DNA from: JANXMY01 sp965246745
Lineage (GTDB): Bacteria; Armatimonadota; Armatimonadia; Armatimonadales; Capsulimonadaceae
Length of the DNA: 64,000 bases
Assembly (NCBI GenBank): GCA_965246745.1
Contig: OZ251980.1
Location: 2,232,001-2,296,000 of the forward strand
Direction: 5' to 3'
Shown here: in pieces, positions 1 through 6,436 of the stretch
Layout of the letters: every line of letters begins with the position of its first letter
Numbering within the stretch: position 1 is the first letter of the stretch
The notes under the pieces: model-generated
What the model saw: only the letters and a program-made list of their open reading frames with translations
What the model was told of the DNA's origin: nothing
Databases searched by the model: none
Made by a program: the position numbers and the translations under genes

Positions 1-229
1 CTACCAGCCGCGTTAAACCGCTGCGGCTCAGAAGAACGGATTGCGCTAGTTCACTCATCCGCAGCTTCTGCCCCTCTGCTTCCTCAAGCGCCAGCAGCAC
101 GTCATACCATTCCAACGGCAGCAAATCCGCTTGACTGAGTTCAGCGTCAATGTGGCCGACGGCGGCGGCATAGGCGGTCAGAAACGTCCGCCAAAGAGTG
201 AGATTTTTCTTGTCTAGGCGATTGCTCAT
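1..229 (-). CDS. MarR-family transcriptional regulator, N-terminal part (runs off left edge)
   Basis: The frame opens at an ATG at 229 and is open through the left edge, so only about 76 residues are visible. They fit the N-terminal half of a MarR winged-helix repressor: an amphipathic dimerisation helix, then LPLEWYDVLLALEEAEG, then MSELAQSVLLSRSGLTRLV, which matches the start of the helix-turn-helix where MarR proteins recognise DNA. It is divergent from the SnoaL-like/DoxX pair at 344-1232, and the gap holds repeated palindromic boxes, the usual layout of an autoregulating MarR gene and its target. The family normally has about 150 residues. The ligand cannot be told. Confidence 0.85.
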   Translation of the reverse strand, partial: MSNRLDKKNLTLWRTFLTAYAAAVGHIDAELSQADLLPLEWYDVLLALEEAEGQKLRMSELAQSVLLSRSGLTRLV

Positions 230-257
230 GAAGAGATTATACCGGAATCGGCCAAAT

Positions 258-318
258 TAGTTGCATTTGCAAATAACTTGAGGTATATTAGTTGTATATG
301 CAAATAGTGCATATGCAA
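258..318. promoter_or_regulatory. Triple palindromic operator boxes between divergent genes
   Basis: Two 18-bp near-copies, TAGTTGCATTTGCAAATA at 258-275 and TAGTTGTATATGCAAATA at 289-306, lie 31 bp apart, about three helical turns. A third box, TGCATATGCAA, is at 308-318. The shared core TTGCATATGCAA is a perfect palindrome, as expected for a MarR dimer. The boxes sit just upstream of the ribosome-binding site of the gene at 344, so binding would block that transcript and probably the regulator's own. Confidence 0.7.
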
Positions 319-343
319 TCACATACAAAAGGAGCAACAGATT

Positions 344-709
344 ATGCCAAGTCGAGAGCGCGTTCAAGCACTTGTCAACACTGTGGAGCAAGGCAAAATT
401 CTTGATGCCGTTCACGAGTTTTATGCCGACGATGTGACAATGCAGGACAACCAAAACCCGCCGACCGTGGTCAAGGCTGCAAACCTCATTCGTGAAGAGG
501 GGTTCGGTGGTGTCATTGCTGAGGTTCATGAGAATCGAGCAGAGTTGTTGCTCGTGGACGGCGACCGCGCGGTAATCCACTGGATTTTCGACTTTACCGA
601 TAAAGAGAGCAAGCATTTCCGATTTGATCAGATTGCCATGCAGACATGGCGCGGCGACCATATTGCCGCTGAACGATTTTACTACGACTCGGCAACGCTA
701 ATTCTTTAA
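344..709 (+). CDS. SnoaL-like (NTF2-fold) protein
   Basis: A 121-residue protein of the cone-shaped NTF2/SnoaL fold. Visible hallmarks are the N-terminal helical part, EFYADDVTMQDNQNPP (the usual position of the first strand and cavity Asp), then alternating strands with HWIFDF and a C-terminal RFYYD segment. Members include polyketide cyclases, isomerases and many proteins of unknown function. AAAGGAGCAAC stands directly before the ATG. The stop is 22 bases from the DoxX gene, so the two probably form one transcript controlled by the divergent MarR protein. The substrate cannot be assigned. Confidence 0.75.
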   Translation: MPSRERVQALVNTVEQGKILDAVHEFYADDVTMQDNQNPPTVVKAANLIREEGFGGVIAEVHENRAELLLVDGDRAVIHWIFDFTDKESKHFRFDQIAMQTWRGDHIAAERFYYDSATLIL

Positions 710-731
710 TGAAAGAACAGAAGGAACAACT

Positions 732-1232
732 ATGCTGCGAAAACTGATGGCGACGCGGGATGACCTGCTCCCGCTGGTGTTGCGTCTCGTTCTTGGTGGA
801 GTCATGTTCCCGCACGGCGCACAGAAGATGCTCGGCTGGTTTGGCGGCTACGGATTTGGCGGCACGATGGGCTATTTCACGGGCACCATGCACATCCCGG
901 CGCTGTTTGCATTCCTCGCAATCGCTGCGGAGTTCTTCGGGGCGCTGGGGTTGCTGACGGGCTTGCTTACACGGATTGCAGCCTTCGGTATCGGCTGCGA
1001 CATGGTTGTCGCTGTGTTTACCACCCACCTGCAAAACGGGTTCTTTATGAATTGGTTCGGCAGCCAAAAGGGCGAAGGCTTTGAATACCATCTTCTTGCT
1101 CTTGGCATCGTCGCGGTCCTGCTCATTCGGGGCGGGGGCCGCTGGTCACTTGACGGTCGGCTGTCAGCCGGCGATGGGTCTCAATTAAAGGCCAAAGTAC
1201 GCACGGAAAAGCATCTGGCCGCGAACTCCTGA
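732..1232 (+). CDS. DoxX family membrane protein
   Basis: A 166-residue integral membrane protein with four hydrophobic segments. The N-terminal part has the DoxX pattern LLPLVLRLVLGGVMFPHGAQKM followed in pieces by a Gly-rich turn and FLAIAAEFFGALGLLTGL; the last transmembrane segment ends in RGGGRWSLD, which is typical. DoxX proteins are small quinone-linked or redox-related membrane proteins, sometimes involved in thiol stress. It follows the SnoaL-like gene with a 22-bp gap and a good Shine-Dalgarno (AGAAGGAAC). Its position under a MarR regulator suggests induction by a small hydrophobic compound or redox stress. Confidence 0.85.
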   Translation: MLRKLMATRDDLLPLVLRLVLGGVMFPHGAQKMLGWFGGYGFGGTMGYFTGTMHIPALFAFLAIAAEFFGALGLLTGLLTRIAAFGIGCDMVVAVFTTHLQNGFFMNWFGSQKGEGFEYHLLALGIVAVLLIRGGGRWSLDGRLSAGDGSQLKAKVRTEKHLAANS

Positions 1233-1298
1233 ACCGGCCGCAGATCATGTAGTGTCCGCAGGCTCTCTGCTTGCGGACATTTTTATTTGGATTTTTAT

Positions 1299-1328
1299 TT
1301 GACATTGCTTTGCTGTCTCTGGTAAAGT
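1299..1328 (+). promoter_or_regulatory. Sigma70-type promoter for the HicB-like gene
   Basis: TTGACA at 1299-1304 and TAAAGT at 1323-1328 are separated by 18 bp. Because the promoter lies inside the longest open frame, the true translation start must be downstream of it. Confidence 0.5.
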
Positions 1329-1345
1329 CAGCGGAGGCAGAAGCA

Positions 1346-1708
1346 ATAAGCTACTTCATTCGAATTTATTGGAGCGAGCAAGACGGCTGCTATCTGGCGG
1401 AAACGCCGGATTTGCCGGGCTGTATCGCCGACGGCATGACGGAAGCGGTAGCGCGGCGAAACGCAAAGGAAAGTGCGGAACGCTGGATTAAAGCGGCGAA
1501 GTATTTTGGGCGAGAGTTTCCCGTGCCGCCGCCGGACCCGCAAGACGCGGAAGCCTTCATCGAGACACGGCGGTTGCCCGACCGAGAGCGTGATGCTTTC
1601 TTAGCCCTGCTTGATGCCGACCCGGAGCCGACGGAGGCTCTGAAGAAGGCGGCGGAAGAATACAACAAAGGGCATCATGTTGGAGACGAGTACCACTTTA
1701 GAGCTTGA
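1346..1708 (+). CDS. HicB-like antitoxin-type protein, apparent ATA start
   Basis: A protein of about 120 residues with the HicB fold signature at its start: YFIRIYWSEQDGCYLAETPD followed by LPGC and a DG turn. HicB antitoxins neutralise HicA mRNases, but no HicA (short double-stranded-RNA-binding-like ORF with a catalytic His) lies beside it, so this is an orphan. The longest open frame begins at a TTG at 1271, upstream of a promoter. The only start well placed behind a strong GGAGG (1333-1337) is the ATA at 1346, eight bases away, exactly where family members carry the initiating Met (MSYFIR...). The C-terminal half (acidic, KAAEEYNKGHH) is less typical. Function as a solitary regulator is inferred. 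Confidence 0.6.
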   Translation: MSYFIRIYWSEQDGCYLAETPDLPGCIADGMTEAVARRNAKESAERWIKAAKYFGREFPVPPPDPQDAEAFIETRRLPDRERDAFLALLDADPEPTEALKKAAEEYNKGHHVGDEYHFRA

Positions 1709-1727
1709 TTGAAATGAAAGTAAGTTT

Positions 1728-2528
1728 ATGCGGCTTTTGATGTGTTCGCCGGAGCATTTTACGGTCTCGTATGAGATCAACGACTGGATGCGGGTCGCGA
1801 ACGGTCCCGACCCGGCAAAGGCGCGGGCACAGTGGACGGCGCTGTACGACCTTCTGCGCGAGGAAGTCGGGGCGGACGTGCATCTGGTCGCGCCGCAGCC
1901 GGGGCTGCCGGACATGGTGTTTACGGCTAATGCCGGGCTGACCAAAGGCCCGTGGTTTGTGCCGTCGCGCTTTCGGCCGGTGGAGCGGCAGGGGGAAGTG
2001 GCGTTTTTCGTGCAGTGGATGGTCGAGAACGGGTTTAAACTAAAGCCGCTGACCGAGGAAACCGCCGGGGCGTTTGAAGGCGAGGGCGATGCGCTGTTTT
2101 ACGGCGATTTATTGCTGGCGGGCTACGGGCAGCGCTCGGACGAATCGGCCTGCCGGGGGGTCGGGGCGCTGCTGGGGGTGGACGTGCTGCCGCTCAGGCT
2201 CACCGACGGGCGCTGGTATCATGTGGATACCTGTTTGATCCCCGTTTCGCCGGAGCTTTTGGCATATTACCCGCCGGCGTTCGATGCCGCCGCCAACCGC
2301 GCTTTGGAAGCGCTGCCGGGCGACAAGATTTTGATTTCGGAGCACGACGCCCTGCGCTTCGGCGGCAATGCGATTGTGGCGGGCGATCAGATTGTCTTGA
2401 ATGCCGGATGCGGCGAGCTGGCCGAGGCGCTGGGGTCGCGCGGGTACACGGTGCATGCGACGGACTTGTCGGAGTTTTTGAAGTCCGGCGGCTCGGCCAA
2501 GTGCCTGGTGCTGGCATTGGATCATTGA
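1728..2528 (+). CDS. Dimethylargininase / amidinotransferase-family hydrolase
   Basis: A 266-residue member of the guanidino-group-modifying superfamily (DDAH, arginine deiminase, ArgZ-type dihydrolases). Expected catalytic residues are visible in order: PDMVFTANAG with Asp62, the FEGEGD motif at 116-121, YHVDTCL with His165, FGGNAIV, and a C-terminal GGSAKCLVL with nucleophile Cys259. These enzymes cleave the guanidinium carbon of arginine or methylated arginine through a thiouronium intermediate. The substrate (dimethylarginine, arginine or other) cannot be fixed from sequence. It stands alone and ends in a strong shared terminator. Confidence 0.85.
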   Translation: MRLLMCSPEHFTVSYEINDWMRVANGPDPAKARAQWTALYDLLREEVGADVHLVAPQPGLPDMVFTANAGLTKGPWFVPSRFRPVERQGEVAFFVQWMVENGFKLKPLTEETAGAFEGEGDALFYGDLLLAGYGQRSDESACRGVGALLGVDVLPLRLTDGRWYHVDTCLIPVSPELLAYYPPAFDAAANRALEALPGDKILISEHDALRFGGNAIVAGDQIVLNAGCGELAEALGSRGYTVHATDLSEFLKSGGSAKCLVLALDH

Positions 2529-2530
2529 AA

Positions 2531-2580
2531 AGCCCCCCGTCCTCGTTTCGGATTTCCGAAATTGGGACGGGGGCTTTTGT
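2531..2580. terminator. Bidirectional terminator between convergent genes
   Basis: AGCCCCCCGTCC (2531-2542) pairs with GGACGGGGGCT (2565-2575), with an inner TTTCGGATTTCCGAAA palindrome, followed by TTTGTTTT on + and preceded by an A-run serving the - strand gene. Confidence 0.8.
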
Positions 2581-2581
2581 T

Positions 2582-3115
2582 TTACTTCGCCATCATGTCC
2601 AGAATGCTCTGGGCGGCGGCCAAGTGGCCGTACTCCGTGCTCAGGTAGGCCCGCACCAGCGGTGTCACTTCCGGGTCGGTGGTGGCGGCCAGCTCTTTGT
2701 TGGCGTCCTGAATGTCTTTTTTGTTGGTTTTGATCGCCTCCTGAAGCCATGCCCGGTCAAAGGCCGCGCCCTGCTTGGCGGTCAGGGTGTTGAGGTCCGA
2801 CTGGTCCGAGGCGGTCATGGTCAGCGGCAGGTTGACGCCCCGGACGCCGGCGAGGGCGAACAGGGAAATATCGAGGCGGTTGTGGTCTTCCATCAGCCAG
2901 ATGCCGAGCTGACGGACCGCCGGGTTTGTGGCCCGGTTGACGGCCGCCGCGCCGTTGGCGTAGTCGGAGATGTTGCCCTGGGCGGCCTGGATCAAAAACT
3001 GCCGGTCGGTCCCGGTGGTCGGCGGCGGGGTCTGGGCAAACGCCGGGGTCGAGATCGCCGCCAAAGCGCCGAAAGCGGCAAAGGCCGCAAGCATTTTTGT
3101 CATCGGATTTGTCAT
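2582..3115 (-). CDS. DUF4142 domain exported protein
   Basis: A 177-residue protein with a signal peptide (hydrophobic stretch about residues 7-25, cleavage after AFA). The mature part is all-helical and fits DUF4142, a ferritin-like two-helix repeat: TDRQFLIQAAQGNISD near the start, then RQLGIWLMEDHNRLD with the family's typical HN pair, and YLSTEYGHLAAAQSIL at the end. The family is common in periplasmic proteins of soil bacteria and is often stress-linked; no enzymatic activity is established. It is convergent with the dimethylargininase-like gene. Confidence 0.8.
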   Translation of the reverse strand: MTNPMTKMLAAFAAFGALAAISTPAFAQTPPPTTGTDRQFLIQAAQGNISDYANGAAAVNRATNPAVRQLGIWLMEDHNRLDISLFALAGVRGVNLPLTMTASDQSDLNTLTAKQGAAFDRAWLQEAIKTNKKDIQDANKELAATTDPEVTPLVRAYLSTEYGHLAAAQSILDMMAK

Positions 3116-3362
3116 GGAACGGGTTCCGTTTCTAAGCGAAAAAGTGTGGTGTCGTCTTCGGCATGGTTCTACCCGGCCCCCAAACCGCCTAAACCGGAAA
3201 ATTGTAGGCTAAGACCGCAAAATAAATTGCCTGCTCGGTTTAGCGACACAACCGCCGGGGAACAACTCGGCTGTAAGACAACAGCGGCGGCAGGCAGGCA
3301 AAGCCCAAGCGCCGCTGATTTTCACACACTCAGATTTTCACAAAACTCAAAGGAAACACACC

Positions 3363-4439
3363 ATGTCTAAGACAGTCGTTGGCTTATTTGATGATTTTCA
3401 GGACGCGCAGAATGTCGTGCGTGAATTGACCACGGCCGGGTTCCGGCGCGAAGCGATCTCGATTGCCGCCAACAAAACCGCGACCGGGTACACCGGCGAC
3501 GGCTCGGATTTCAGCGTCGGCACGTCCGGCGAGACCGGCCATGCGGTCGGCAAAGACGCCGGCGTCGGCGCGGGCATCGGCGGCGTGGTCGGCCTCTTGA
3601 CCGGCCTCGGCCTGCTGGCGATCCCCGGTGTCGGCCCCGTGCTGGCCGCCGGCCCGATTGCCGCCGCGCTGGGCATCGGCACGGCAGCGGCGTCCACCCT
3701 CGCCGGCGCAGGCATCGGCGCGGTGGCGGGCGGCCTGATCGGCGGCTTGACCCATATCGGCGTCCCGAAAGAGCATGCCGAGTACTACGCGGAAGGCGTC
3801 CGGCGCGGCGGCACCCTGGTCACAGTGGATGCGCCCGACAATCAAGCGCAGCAGGCTGTGGACATCATGAACGGCAACGGCGCGGTGGATATTGACACGC
3901 GCGGCGCGGCGTACCGCACCGGCGGCTACACCGGCTACACCGAAACCGCGACCCCGTATGTCCTGGAAGACATCACCCGCGAGCGGGAAACCTACCGCAC
4001 GGCCAGCACGGGCACGGCCAATCTGGGCACCGGCACAACTGTCGGCGGCGAAACCGTGATCCCCGTGGTCGAGGAAGAACTGGCGGTCGGCAAGCGGCAG
4101 GTGCAGAGCGGCGGCGCACGCATCCATACCTACGTCACCGAGCGGCCCGTCGAAGAGTCGGTCCGCCTGCATGAAGAGCATGTCACCGTGGACCGCCGCC
4201 CTGTGGACCGGGCCGCGACCGACGCCGATTTCCAGACCAAAGACATCACCATGACCGAAACCGCCGAAGAAGCCGTCGTCGGCAAAACCGCACGGGTGGT
4301 TGAGGAAGTGGTTGTCGGCAAAACCGCCACCGACCGGGTCGAGACCGTCCGCGATACGGTCCGCCGCACCGATGTCGAAGTGGAAGAAATCACCGGCACC
4401 GAGCGGACCACCGGCACGAGCGGCACCGACCGCCTGTAA
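3363..4439 (+). CDS. YsnF/AvaK-type stress protein (YflT-like plus DUF2382)
   Basis: A 358-residue two-domain protein. Residues 1-35 (SKTVVGLFDDFQDAQNVVREL) match the general-stress YflT-like domain. A Gly/Ala-rich glycine-zipper-like hydrophobic stretch follows (about 65-135), as in proteins predicted to sit in or on membranes. The C-terminal third is the DUF2382/YsnF domain: EEELAVGKRQVQSGG, then HTYVTERPVEESVRLHEEHV, with a charged repetitive tail rich in VVGKTA and TTG. The family is linked to general and desiccation stress in Deinococcus and Bacillus. AAAGGAAAC precedes the ATG and a strong terminator follows, so it is monocistronic. Confidence 0.85.
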   Translation: MSKTVVGLFDDFQDAQNVVRELTTAGFRREAISIAANKTATGYTGDGSDFSVGTSGETGHAVGKDAGVGAGIGGVVGLLTGLGLLAIPGVGPVLAAGPIAAALGIGTAAASTLAGAGIGAVAGGLIGGLTHIGVPKEHAEYYAEGVRRGGTLVTVDAPDNQAQQAVDIMNGNGAVDIDTRGAAYRTGGYTGYTETATPYVLEDITRERETYRTASTGTANLGTGTTVGGETVIPVVEEELAVGKRQVQSGGARIHTYVTERPVEESVRLHEEHVTVDRRPVDRAATDADFQTKDITMTETAEEAVVGKTARVVEEVVVGKTATDRVETVRDTVRRTDVEVEEITGTERTTGTSGTDRL

Positions 4440-4454
4440 TCGGCAAAAATCAAA

Positions 4455-4490
4455 GCCGCCGGTCCCTGCGCGGGACCGGCGGCTGTTTTT
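4455..4490 (+). terminator. Rho-independent terminator after the stress protein gene
   Basis: GCCGCCGGTCCC (4455-4466) pairs with GGGACCGGCGGC (4472-4483) across a TGCGC loop and is followed by TGTTTTT. Confidence 0.9.
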
Positions 4491-4533
4491 CTGCCGCCCG
4501 CACCCCCGGCCCCTCTTAGAAAGACCCAAACCC

Positions 4534-5199
4534 ATGACCCCGCCACTTCAAGGCATCCTGCTCGACATTGACGGCACGCTGGTAGACAGCAACGACGCCA
4601 ACGCCCGCGCGTGGATGGAAGCCCTGCTGGCCCACGGCTTCGAGATCAATTACCTCAAGCTGCGCGAAGCCGTCGGCATGGGCGGCGACAATCTCCTGCC
4701 GAAGCTCGCCGGCATAGACGCCGACAGCGACATCGGCAAAGCCGTCGGCGAAACCCGCAGCCAAATCCTCAAAACCAAGTACCTGCCGGGCCTTCAAGCC
4801 TTTCCCCAAGTCAAAGACCTGCTGACGCGCCTCCATCAAAGCGGCCTTCAGCTCGTCGTCGCCACGTCCGCCAAGCCCGACGAAGCCGAAGCGCTGCTGG
4901 CGCTGACCGGCGCTCGTGATCTTGTCAGCGAGATTGCCACCACCGAAGACGCCGAAAACTCCAAGCCCGACCCGGACATCCTCCACGCCGCCCTGCAAAA
5001 ATCCGGCCTGTCGGCAGACACCGTCCTCATGCTCGGCGACACGCCCTACGACATCGAAGCCGCCGAAAAAGCCGGCATCAAAAGCATCGGCGTCCGCTGC
5101 GGCGGCTGGTCCGCGCCCGATCTGCACGGAGCGCTGGCCGTCTACAACGACCCCGCCGATCTGCTAAAGAACTACGACACGTCGCCCCTCGCGCAGTAA
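4534..5199 (+). CDS. HAD-superfamily phosphatase (subfamily IA)
   Basis: A 221-residue HAD hydrolase. All four motifs are present: DIDGTLVDS (nucleophile Asp11, acid/base Asp13), VVATSA (Thr111/Ser112), the Lys of NSKPDPD (Lys144), and GDTPYDIE (Asp169/Asp173). The cap inserted after motif I is the helical C1 type seen in phosphoglycolate phosphatase and beta-phosphoglucomutase. Without specificity-loop evidence I leave the substrate open. The ATG at 4534 places motif I near residue 11, as usual for the family; the longer open frame upstream is the antisense context of the previous gene. A new transcription unit starts after it. Confidence 0.85.
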   Translation: MTPPLQGILLDIDGTLVDSNDANARAWMEALLAHGFEINYLKLREAVGMGGDNLLPKLAGIDADSDIGKAVGETRSQILKTKYLPGLQAFPQVKDLLTRLHQSGLQLVVATSAKPDEAEALLALTGARDLVSEIATTEDAENSKPDPDILHAALQKSGLSADTVLMLGDTPYDIEAAEKAGIKSIGVRCGGWSAPDLHGALAVYNDPADLLKNYDTSPLAQ

Positions 5200-5216
5200 T
5201 TATAAGTGCCGCCGGG

Positions 5217-5222
5217 TACAAT
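5217..5222 (+). promoter_or_regulatory. Candidate -10 box (TACAAT) of the DUF7873-like gene
   Basis: TACAAT lies 23 bases before the ATG at 5245. The -35 region is not convincing. Confidence 0.35.
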
Positions 5223-5244
5223 AAGCGCCAAAGGAACCCTACTT

Positions 5245-5979
5245 ATGGCTGCCAAGCTGAATCAGATCATCGCCATCGAAAAAGGCGTCAAAACCAGCGC
5301 ATTTCAGGAGCTGACCGAAGCCCATCACTTGCTGCAAAAGCCCAGCCTGCTGGCGGGCATCTCGCGCACCTACCAGCCCAAAGACGAAGACGGCGAGCAG
5401 TTCCCGCCGGAGTTTACGCGCGTGCAGGCATCCGCCGAAACTGTGATCAAAGACACGGCCCGCATTCTTACAAACTTGTTTGATGTCACGGCGGCTAAAG
5501 ATTGGGCAAACTGCGAAGCCAAAGCCGACATCACTGTAGATGGCCGCACGCTTGCGGTAGATGTCCCGGCGACCTACCTGCTGTTTCTGGAAAAGCAGCT
5601 TACGGATTTGCACACATTTATCCGCAAGCTGCCGACCCTGGACCCATCGGAAACCTGGACGTTCGACCCGTCTGCCGACGCCTATGTCACCGAAGCCGTG
5701 CAGACCGCTAAAACCAAAAAAGTCCCGCGCAACCATGTCAAAGCCGAAGCGACCGATAAGCACCCCGCCCAAGTGGAAGTGTTCCACGAAGATGTAGTGG
5801 TCGGCTACTGGAAAACGCTGAAATTTTCCGGGGCGCTGCCCGCCGTCCGGGTCAAAGAGCTGCTCGACCGTGTGGACAAATTGCAGCAGGCGGTGAAGTT
5901 TGCGCGGGAAGAAGCCAACGCGATTGAAGCCCCGGACAAAAAACTCGGGGCAGGCTTGTTCGGCTATTTGTTTGCCTAA
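5245..5979 (+). CDS. Conserved protein, DUF7873-like
   Basis: A 244-residue soluble protein. From memory it closely resembles a conserved family of actinobacterial and other GC-rich genomes (DUF7873): AKLNQIIAIEKGVK at the start, a central LLFLEKQLTDLHTFIRKLP helix, the strongly conserved KKVPRNHVKAEATDKHPAQV, and a C-terminal GYWKTLKFSGALPA...LGAGLFGYLFA. There is no known catalytic motif or signal peptide. AAAGGAACC precedes the ATG. It lies immediately upstream, on the same strand, of a locus with two tRNA-mimicking RNA modules (6021-6345), so an RNA-related role is possible; that is inference from position only. The family number is recalled, not searched. Confidence 0.7.
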   Translation: MAAKLNQIIAIEKGVKTSAFQELTEAHHLLQKPSLLAGISRTYQPKDEDGEQFPPEFTRVQASAETVIKDTARILTNLFDVTAAKDWANCEAKADITVDGRTLAVDVPATYLLFLEKQLTDLHTFIRKLPTLDPSETWTFDPSADAYVTEAVQTAKTKKVPRNHVKAEATDKHPAQVEVFHEDVVVGYWKTLKFSGALPAVRVKELLDRVDKLQQAVKFAREEANAIEAPDKKLGAGLFGYLFA

Positions 5980-5990
5980 ACTTGTTTGCC

Positions 5991-6015
5991 TAAATCCATT
6001 TGCGCCGGGTATAAT
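5991..6015 (+). promoter_or_regulatory. Promoter of the Y-RNA-like locus
   Basis: A perfect -10 box TATAAT at 6010-6015 is preceded by a weaker TTGCCT-like -35 about 18 bp upstream. The predicted start is near 6021, just ahead of the first structured RNA module and only about 40 bases after the DUF7873-like stop codon, so the RNA has its own promoter. Confidence 0.6.
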
Positions 6016-6020
6016 CTCGG

Positions 6021-6190
6021 CGTGAGTCCAAGCTGAAATTCACGCTGAAACTGACGGGAGCGGGAATTCAGTGCAGGTTCAAGTCCTGCCCTCTGCACGT
6101 TTTGCAGAGGTAGCCCAACATGGCAGAGGCGTTCCTCGCACCAGCCCAGACTGAGATTATTGCTCAAAACTCAGCATTCGCTGTCGCAGG
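6021..6190 (+). ncRNA. tRNA-mimicking RNA module 1 (bacterial Y RNA / YrlA-like)
   Basis: The order is that of a circularly permuted tRNA. A 3' half comes first: T-stem GCAGG (6073-6077), canonical T-loop TTCAAGT, CCTGC (6085-6089), acceptor strand CCTCTGC (6090-6096) and A. After a 6-base loop comes a 5' half: acceptor strand GCAGAGG (6104-6110, seven perfect pairs), TA, and a D-arm (GCC 6113-6115 with GGC 6128-6130, loop containing the GG pair). The anticodon stem is replaced by an open-ended helix, GCGGGAA (6060-6066) with TTCC(T)CGC (6132-6139). This is the topology described for the tRNA-like module of bacterial Y RNAs, whose ends form the Ro60-binding stem. The ends given are approximate. 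A permuted tmRNA was considered and rejected. Confidence 0.72.
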
Positions 6191-6195
6191 CCAAA

Positions 6196-6345
6196 TCAAC
6201 CGCCGCCGGCCGGTGTCTGTCGGATGGAGGTGCATCTCCTCCTCCCTGCTTTTTTGCTTCTCGTTTGCTTTGCGCCCACAACCGCAGGGGTAGTTTAACA
6301 GTAAAACACGACGACTTCAAACTGAGCCGGCAGCTTAAACGTGGT
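6196..6345 (+). ncRNA. tRNA-mimicking RNA module 2 (bacterial Y RNA / YrlA-like)
   Basis: This module repeats the layout of module 1 with a different sequence. T-arm: GGAGG (6226-6230), loop TGCATCT, CCTCC (6238-6242). Acceptor 3' strand TCCCTGC (6243-6249) pairs over seven positions (one G-U) with GCAGGGG (6284-6290) across a 34-base U-rich connecting loop. TA follows, then a D-arm GTTT AACAGTA AAAC (6293-6307). The open helix is CGACGAC (6309-6315) with GTC(T)GTCG (6215-6222), again with a single bulged T as in module 1, and an outer GCCGGC/GCCGGC helix (6205-6210 with 6326-6331). Because helices are kept with different bases, this looks like selected RNA structure. Confidence 0.7.
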
Positions 6346-6348
6346 GGC

Positions 6349-6411
6349 CTGCCGAAACGGCAGCAAACCGGGGCCTGGAGGATGGGTATTCCTCTGGGCC
6401 TCACCTTTTTT
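6349..6411 (+). terminator. Terminator of the Y-RNA-like locus
   Basis: A small hairpin CTGCCG-AAA-CGGCAG (6349-6363) is followed by a 12-bp hairpin (6371-6401, loop TGGGTAT) and the T-run at 6406-6411. It closes the RNA locus before the DUF1152 gene. Confidence 0.65.
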
Positions 6412-6436
6412 GCGGGTTTTTTCTGAGGGCTTCTTT

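Noticed and set aside
1271..1345. TTG start at 1271 for the HicB-like gene
   Set aside because: A promoter (1299-1328) lies inside this stretch and the extra residues have no family counterpart.
2408..3370. Long + strand open frame over the DUF4142 gene
   Set aside because: It is low in recognisable structure, crosses two genes and a terminator, and is explained by high GC content.
6284..6330. A genuine tRNA with UCA anticodon (CTTCAAA loop) reading UGA
   Set aside because: The sequence after the loop does not complete an anticodon stem, and the matching strand (GTCTGTCG) lies upstream, so this is an open helix of a permuted structure.
6284..6340. tmRNA: a GCA GCT TAA tag-like ending at 6330-6338 behind a tRNA-like 5' half
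   Set aside because: The acceptor stems lack the G3-U70 alanine identity pair, the 5' halves have true D-arms unlike tmRNA, and no open tag frame starts in the right place. The two-module Y-RNA layout explains the region better.
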